The notes beneath the pieces were generated by a model that ran no database searches, was not told the origin of the DNA, and saw only the letters and a program-made list of their open reading frames with translations. DNA of 23,250 bases from a virus, in the IMG/VR virus record IMGVR_UViG_3300036785_000871, positions 1 through 23,250 of that record. One strand, 5' to 3'. Position numbers and translations under genes: made by a program. Shown piece after piece: positions 19,671-23,250 of this stretch; the stretch's first letter is position 1; each line of letters opens with the position of its first letter.

Positions 19671-19904
19671 ATGAACTCGGTTCTGCGCCTGGATGAGGCC
19701 GATCGTCAGCTCGTGCTGATCGCCCTTGCCCACTTGTCGATCGAGAGACCTGGGTGGGACAATGCGCTGAACCGAATTGCTGTCGAGATCGACCAGGCAT
19801 CGGAAGGGAGAGCGGTCTTGTACGATAAATTTCGGGCCCTCGCTGCTGTCGCGGTTGTGCATCGTGCCATTGTCGATACAGATCAGGTAGCCGGCTTGAG
19901 GTGA
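19671..19904 (+). CDS. small phage protein, unknown function
   Basis: A 77-aa protein starting at ATG 19671 (MNSVLRLDEADRQLVLIALA). A TTG at 19662 would add three residues. It is alpha-helical (HLSIERPGWDNALNRIAVEI, then LYDKFRALAAVAVVHRA). Similar short proteins (LSIERPGWD-type) are familiar upstream of terminase genes in alphaproteobacterial phages, without known function. It ends shortly before the small terminase gene. Confidence 0.65.
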   Translation: MNSVLRLDEADRQLVLIALAHLSIERPGWDNALNRIAVEIDQASEGRAVLYDKFRALAAVAVVHRAIVDTDQVAGLR

Positions 19905-19920
19905 TTCCAAGGAGTTGGCT

Positions 19921-20409
19921 GTGCCAGTACCTAACGGCTTAACTCAATTCACTCTGGACGAGATCGAAACGGCCCTTCGCAAGACCGGCGGACTGCAATC
20001 CAGAGCTGCCACATTGCTTACGCAGACGTCCAAGGATGGCCGCCATATCACGCGCCAGGGGATTGCGAGGCGCCTGGGGCGTAGCGCCCGCCTGAGAACC
20101 ACCCTCGAAGACATCAACGAGGGGCTGAAGGATATGGCCGAAGATCAGCTGTTGAAAAACATCAAGCGCGGTCGCGAGCGATCGGTCATGTGGTATCTCG
20201 CCACCAAGGCGCGAGACCGCGGCTACGGGTCGGGCGGGAGTGGCGTCGACCTCGATGGGAATTTCGTGGCCGGTGCCTCCGTGCATATCTACATGCCAGA
20301 CAATGGCCGGGATCCACTGATCGTCAACGGCGAGGCCTTGCGTAAGCCGAATGGACGCGGGAACGGTCTTATCACCCACAACGGCGAAGACGCCGAGGGC
20401 GACCGCTAG
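19921..20409 (+). CDS. terS: terminase small subunit
   Basis: About 163 aa. The GTG at 19921 has CAAGGAG 8 bases upstream; a TTG at 19915 is less likely. The N-terminal part (FTLDEIETALRKTGGLQSRA, ITRQGIARRLGRSARL) is a helix-turn-helix that would read the packaging site, followed by a helical oligomerisation segment (LEDINEGLKDMAEDQL, then RSVMWYLATKARDRGYG) and a Gly-rich, beta-containing tail. The helix pattern and the place just before the large subunit fit TerS. It overlaps the large subunit gene by 59 bases. Confidence 0.85.
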   Translation: MPVPNGLTQFTLDEIETALRKTGGLQSRAATLLTQTSKDGRHITRQGIARRLGRSARLRTTLEDINEGLKDMAEDQLLKNIKRGRERSVMWYLATKARDRGYGSGGSGVDLDGNFVAGASVHIYMPDNGRDPLIVNGEALRKPNGRGNGLITHNGEDAEGDR

Positions 20410-21868
20410 CCCCACCCATTCCTTTGCCCCGCAGGAAGGGCCACAAACACAGTTCGCCGCGTCACCGGCCGACATCGTCATCTTTGGCGGCGCGGCTGGT
20501 GGCGGGAAAACTCATGGTTTGCTCCTTGAGCCACTTCGGCACATCACCAAAGTAACCGGGTTCAATGCAGTCGTCTTTCGTCGCACGACGCCGCAGATCA
20601 TCAATGCCGGCGGGCTCTGGGACGAGAGCAAGAAGATTTATCCCTTCACTGGCGCAGTCGCGCATCATGGGCTGCACCAGTACACCTGGCCCAATGGCAA
20701 CACACTGCGTTTCGCGCATATGCAGCACGAAGACACGGTGTACGACTGGCACGGTGCGCAGATCGCGCTGCTGTGCTTCGACGAGCTCACCGGCGGCCGC
20801 GAGGGTGACGATCACGGCTTCTCGTTTTTTCAGTTCTGGTATCTGCTTAGTCGCAATCGCAGCACTTGCGGCGTGCGCCCCTATGTGCGCGCCACCTGCA
20901 ATCCCAATGCAGATAGCTGGGTCGCCGATTTCATTGCATGGTGGATCGACCAGGATACCGGATTTCCAATCCTCGAGCGCGCCGGGAAGCTGCGGTATGT
21001 CGTTCGTGGCCCGGCCGACAAGCTAATCTGGTCGGACGATCCCGAGGAGCTGAGGGGATATCTGCCGAGCACTGCCGATCTGCCTCCTGGTGTCGAGCCA
21101 CCCGGACCCAAGTCGGTGACGTTCATCCCCGCGAATATTTATCAGAACCCGGCGTTGCTGCGGATAAATCCCGAATACCTCGCCAGCTTGCAGATGCTGC
21201 CCGAGGTGCAGCGCGCCAGGCTGCTGCTCGGCAACTGGAAGATACGGCCGGCGGCCGGCCTCTATTTCCGCCGCGAGTGGTGTGAGATGATAGACTTCGA
21301 GGATCTCCCGGTCGATCTTCTGGTCTGTCGATATTGGGATCTCGCTGGAACGGAAAAAACCGAGACCAATGACCCGGACTGGTCAGTGGGGGTGAAGCTC
21401 GGCCAGGACGTCGATGGTCATCTTTATGTGGTGCATGTGGTGCGACTGCGCGGCGGTCCTTATGAAGTGGAAAATGCACTCATCAATACCGCCAGCATCG
21501 ACAGTTGGAAGGTGCCGCTCGGCTTCGGGCTCGACCCGGGGCAGGCCGGCAAGTGGCAGGCCGCCTATCTGGTTAGTAAGCTGATCGGGTACAATGCGCT
21601 GCCGGCGCCGGAGACTGGCGACAAGGCCACACGATTCGGGCCGTTTTCGTCGCAATGCAGGGCGGGCAACGTGCGGATCGTTCGCGGCGACTGGAACGAG
21701 GCGTTCTTTCGAATGCTAGAGGGGTTCCCCGATCTGGCTCACGACGACGACGTCGACGCCTGCAGCGGCGCGCTCGAGCTGCTCCTGGCGCATCTGCAGC
21801 AGCCGATGATGATCACCGACGAGACCATCAGGCGAGCCAAGATGATGCCGCGCCGCCGCCATGCCTGA
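20351..21868 (+). CDS. terL: terminase large subunit
   Basis: The 505-aa packaging motor and nuclease. N-terminal ATPase: Walker A GGAAGGGKT (46-54), preceded by DIVIF; Walker B LLCFDE (D144, E145). C-terminal RNase H-like nuclease: RYWDLAG (acidic residue near 330), GLDPGQAGKWQAAY near 390, and HDDDVDACSGALE near 460-475, supplying the metal-binding acids. It uses ATP to drive DNA into procapsids and cuts it. ATG 20351 is the only good in-frame start near; it overlaps TerS by 59 bases and has a weak Shine-Dalgarno sequence. The packaging strategy cannot be told from this sequence alone. Confidence 0.96.
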   Translation: MDAGTVLSPTTAKTPRATASPTHSFAPQEGPQTQFAASPADIVIFGGAAGGGKTHGLLLEPLRHITKVTGFNAVVFRRTTPQIINAGGLWDESKKIYPFTGAVAHHGLHQYTWPNGNTLRFAHMQHEDTVYDWHGAQIALLCFDELTGGREGDDHGFSFFQFWYLLSRNRSTCGVRPYVRATCNPNADSWVADFIAWWIDQDTGFPILERAGKLRYVVRGPADKLIWSDDPEELRGYLPSTADLPPGVEPPGPKSVTFIPANIYQNPALLRINPEYLASLQMLPEVQRARLLLGNWKIRPAAGLYFRREWCEMIDFEDLPVDLLVCRYWDLAGTEKTETNDPDWSVGVKLGQDVDGHLYVVHVVRLRGGPYEVENALINTASIDSWKVPLGFGLDPGQAGKWQAAYLVSKLIGYNALPAPETGDKATRFGPFSSQCRAGNVRIVRGDWNEAFFRMLEGFPDLAHDDDVDACSGALELLLAHLQQPMMITDETIRRAKMMPRRRHA

Positions 21869-21883
21869 AAGCGTGGATGCCTC

Positions 21884-22135
21884 GTGAATTATCCCGGCGA
21901 ACACTTTGAAAGGAATAAACAGATCTATATTCGATGGCTGAATAGAGAAAAAGGGAAGGACATAGCAGTTGAGTATGGGATTTCGGTAGTGCGGGTTCGC
22001 CAGATAGTACACGCGATCAATCGGCGAATAGATAGAAGGTTGAGTAGCGCTTCGCTTTACCCAATTATAGAGCCGTATGCCTATGATTTATGGTTTGTCT
22101 ATGAGGTGGGGAAGCGGCCAAAAATTCATACCTGA
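21884..22135 (+). CDS. small helix-turn-helix protein, AT-rich insert
   Basis: An 83-aa protein from GTG 21884 (translated as Met: MNYPGEHFERNKQIYIRWLN). Residues 14-48 (IYIRWLNREKGKDIAVEYGI then SVVRVRQIVHAINRRI) look like a sigma-region-4-type helix-turn-helix. The gene is clearly AT-richer than terL and the portal gene on either side. It sits between two structural genes as a separate small DNA-binding gene, typical of a late-acquired 'moron'. Its target is unknown. Confidence 0.6.
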   Translation: MNYPGEHFERNKQIYIRWLNREKGKDIAVEYGISVVRVRQIVHAINRRIDRRLSSASLYPIIEPYAYDLWFVYEVGKRPKIHT

Positions 22136-22373
22136 GGCGGCGGCCTATTCGGTTATTTGTCTGTGTCTGCTGTTGTTGCATTCACCCGATGGCAGTGAAC
22201 TTTGGATTGAGAGCAATGCTATCACCGTCATCAAGAGCGGCGTGCCTCACCGTGATCACATCGCCAAAGGCATTGGGACGGTTGTCTACACCGCAAAGGG
22301 AAATTTCGGCATTCGCGAGGCTGACGGTGATGTCGCCAAGATGATTAAATCGTGCGATACGCTATCGAAGTAG
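22077..22373 (+). CDS. small FlbD-like beta protein, unknown function
   Basis: Up to 98 aa; ATG 22077 and ATG 22101 are possible starts. The first overlaps the preceding gene by 59 bases and neither has a good Shine-Dalgarno sequence. The part after residue 33 (LLHSPDGSELWIESNAITVI, then IGTVVYTAKGNFGIREADGD) matches a small beta-rich pattern, DGS-x-L-x-I-x-x-x-x-I followed by G-x-x-V-x-E/A, seen in FlbD-type and short phage proteins. The stop is directly followed by the portal start. Confidence 0.5.
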   Translation: MPMIYGLSMRWGSGQKFIPEAAAYSVICLCLLLLHSPDGSELWIESNAITVIKSGVPHRDHIAKGIGTVVYTAKGNFGIREADGDVAKMIKSCDTLSK

Positions 22374-23250
22374 ATGGCTTTAACCGCGGTTCGCCCCGAC
22401 AAGAAACCCCCGCGTCGCCGCCGCAGCCCGGTTGCCTGGGTTACCGATACGCTGCTTGCGCGAGCCCGCGCCTATCGCCGACCGGGCGCCGCCTCTGTAG
22501 ATCGAGACTGGCTCGAGCGAGCGTTTAAGGCCGCAGAGCCACCGCCGGGGGTGGTGCCGGCCGGCCGCAAGCTTATCGCTCAGGACGAGGCGATCGGCGA
22601 TGCGTTCGGCTGGGCCACGGGGTTTGGCGGCATCATTTCGAGTTCTTACGCCGAGGGGCTGATTTGGCCCGGCTATACCGAGCTCTCCCTCCTCGCGCAG
22701 CGCGCCGAGAACCGTGTCATCTCGGAAGAAATCGCCGCCGAGATGACCCGCGAGTGGATCACGCTCAAGTCTGCGTCGAACCAGGATAAGACCGAGAAGA
22801 TCAAGCAGATCAACGAGGGGATGACCGAGATCAAGGCTCAGGCCGTTTTGAAGAAAGGTGTGGAGCACGACGGTCTCTACGGCAGCGCTAAGATTTATCT
22901 CGATTGCTGTGATCCAGACGACAGTGAGGAGTTGAAACAATCAATAGGCGATGGCCACGGCGCGCTGTCGAAGTTGAAGGTCAACACCGAGCAGCCGCTG
23001 AAAGCGGTTCGCACTGTAGAGCCAGTGTGGGTCTATCCAACGAACTACAACAGCGTCAATCCGTTGCGCGCCGATTGGTACCGGCCGGAGACTTGGTTCG
23101 TCATGGGCCGCGAGGTGCATCGCACGCGCCTGTTGACGCTGGTCGGCCGGGAAGTGCCGGACATCCTGAAACCCGCTTATTCGTTCGGCGGTCTAAGTAT
23201 GACGCAGATGGCCAAGCCCTACGTCGACAACTGGCTGCGCACCCGCCAGT
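22374..23250 (+). CDS. phage portal protein, DUF1073-type, partial
   Basis: The 3' end lies beyond the window; 292 codons are visible. The ATG immediately follows the upstream TAG. Pieces seen: WPGYTELSLLAQRAENRVIS; EEIAAEMTREWITLKS; DKTEKIKQINEGMTEIKAQA; GLYGSAKIYLDC; PVWVYPTNYN and PLRADWYRPETWFVMGREVH; then REVPDILKPAYSFGGLSMTQ, with QMAKPYVDNWLRTRQ at the end. These match the DUF1073 portal family (head-to-tail connector, DNA passage and packaging motor docking), from memory of that family. The N-terminus (1-45) is basic and Pro/Arg-rich. It follows the two small AT-rich genes after terL. Confidence 0.9.
   Translation, partial: MALTAVRPDKKPPRRRRSPVAWVTDTLLARARAYRRPGAASVDRDWLERAFKAAEPPPGVVPAGRKLIAQDEAIGDAFGWATGFGGIISSSYAEGLIWPGYTELSLLAQRAENRVISEEIAAEMTREWITLKSASNQDKTEKIKQINEGMTEIKAQAVLKKGVEHDGLYGSAKIYLDCCDPDDSEELKQSIGDGHGALSKLKVNTEQPLKAVRTVEPVWVYPTNYNSVNPLRADWYRPETWFVMGREVHRTRLLTLVGREVPDILKPAYSFGGLSMTQMAKPYVDNWLRTRQ

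Noticed and set aside
22380-22940. Minus-strand frame opposite the portal gene
   Set aside because: The plus-strand reading gives a clear DUF1073-type portal protein that continues to the window end.

Overview
The window is a contiguous piece of a tailed double-stranded DNA phage or prophage. It is GC-rich and tightly packed. The host is probably an alphaproteobacterium, plausibly Rhizobiales; I infer this from composition and from the general look of the phage proteins, not from any host gene. There is no rRNA, tRNA, integrase, CRISPR array or insertion sequence.

Leftward early operon (9379 down to 124, minus strand). Almost every gene overlaps or abuts the next, usually as a 4-base ATGA or GTGA overlap. 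In transcription order: a ribbon-helix-helix (RHH) regulator, a 51-aa membrane protein, small unknown genes, a Cas4/RecB-like PD-(D/E)XK nuclease, two tandem related small proteins, RecT annealase, several small (partly membrane) proteins, a Rad50/RecF-like ATPase, a cysteine-rich protein, a J-domain protein, two unknown proteins, and a DnaG-type primase. Nuclease, RecT and ATPase form a recombination module and the primase feeds replication. Three small genes (5178-5342, 5346-5459, 9036-9191) are supported mainly by perfect stop/start overlaps.

Rightward cluster (9475-11552): a DNA-binding-type protein with coiled coil, RMF-like domain and AT-hook; a small SH3-like protein; a Cys/His-rich protein; and a RuvC-fold resolvase with a zinc ribbon. 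A separate leftward cassette (13348-11566) carries an RHH regulator, an MT-A70 adenine methyltransferase and a probable PD-(D/E)XK nuclease. Rightward small genes follow (13372-14608), including an ASCH protein, then a replication block (14838-17331) with a RepA-like helicase, then a gene-poor AT-rich repeat region (17332-17777) that could hold the origin.

The likely control centre is 18232-19403. A promoter leads to a tiny GTG-start gene and a phage-encoded NusG/RfaH paralog. Immediately after it come a second promoter, about 300 bases of strongly structured leader with an ops-like motif near its start, and a near-perfect intrinsic terminator. Late genes start just past the terminator: two small genes, small and large terminase subunits, two AT-richer small genes, and a DUF1073-type portal cut by the window end. 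This order resembles the lambda Q / pR' / tR' late switch with an RfaH-like protein in place of Q. It is the best candidate for an undescribed system here.
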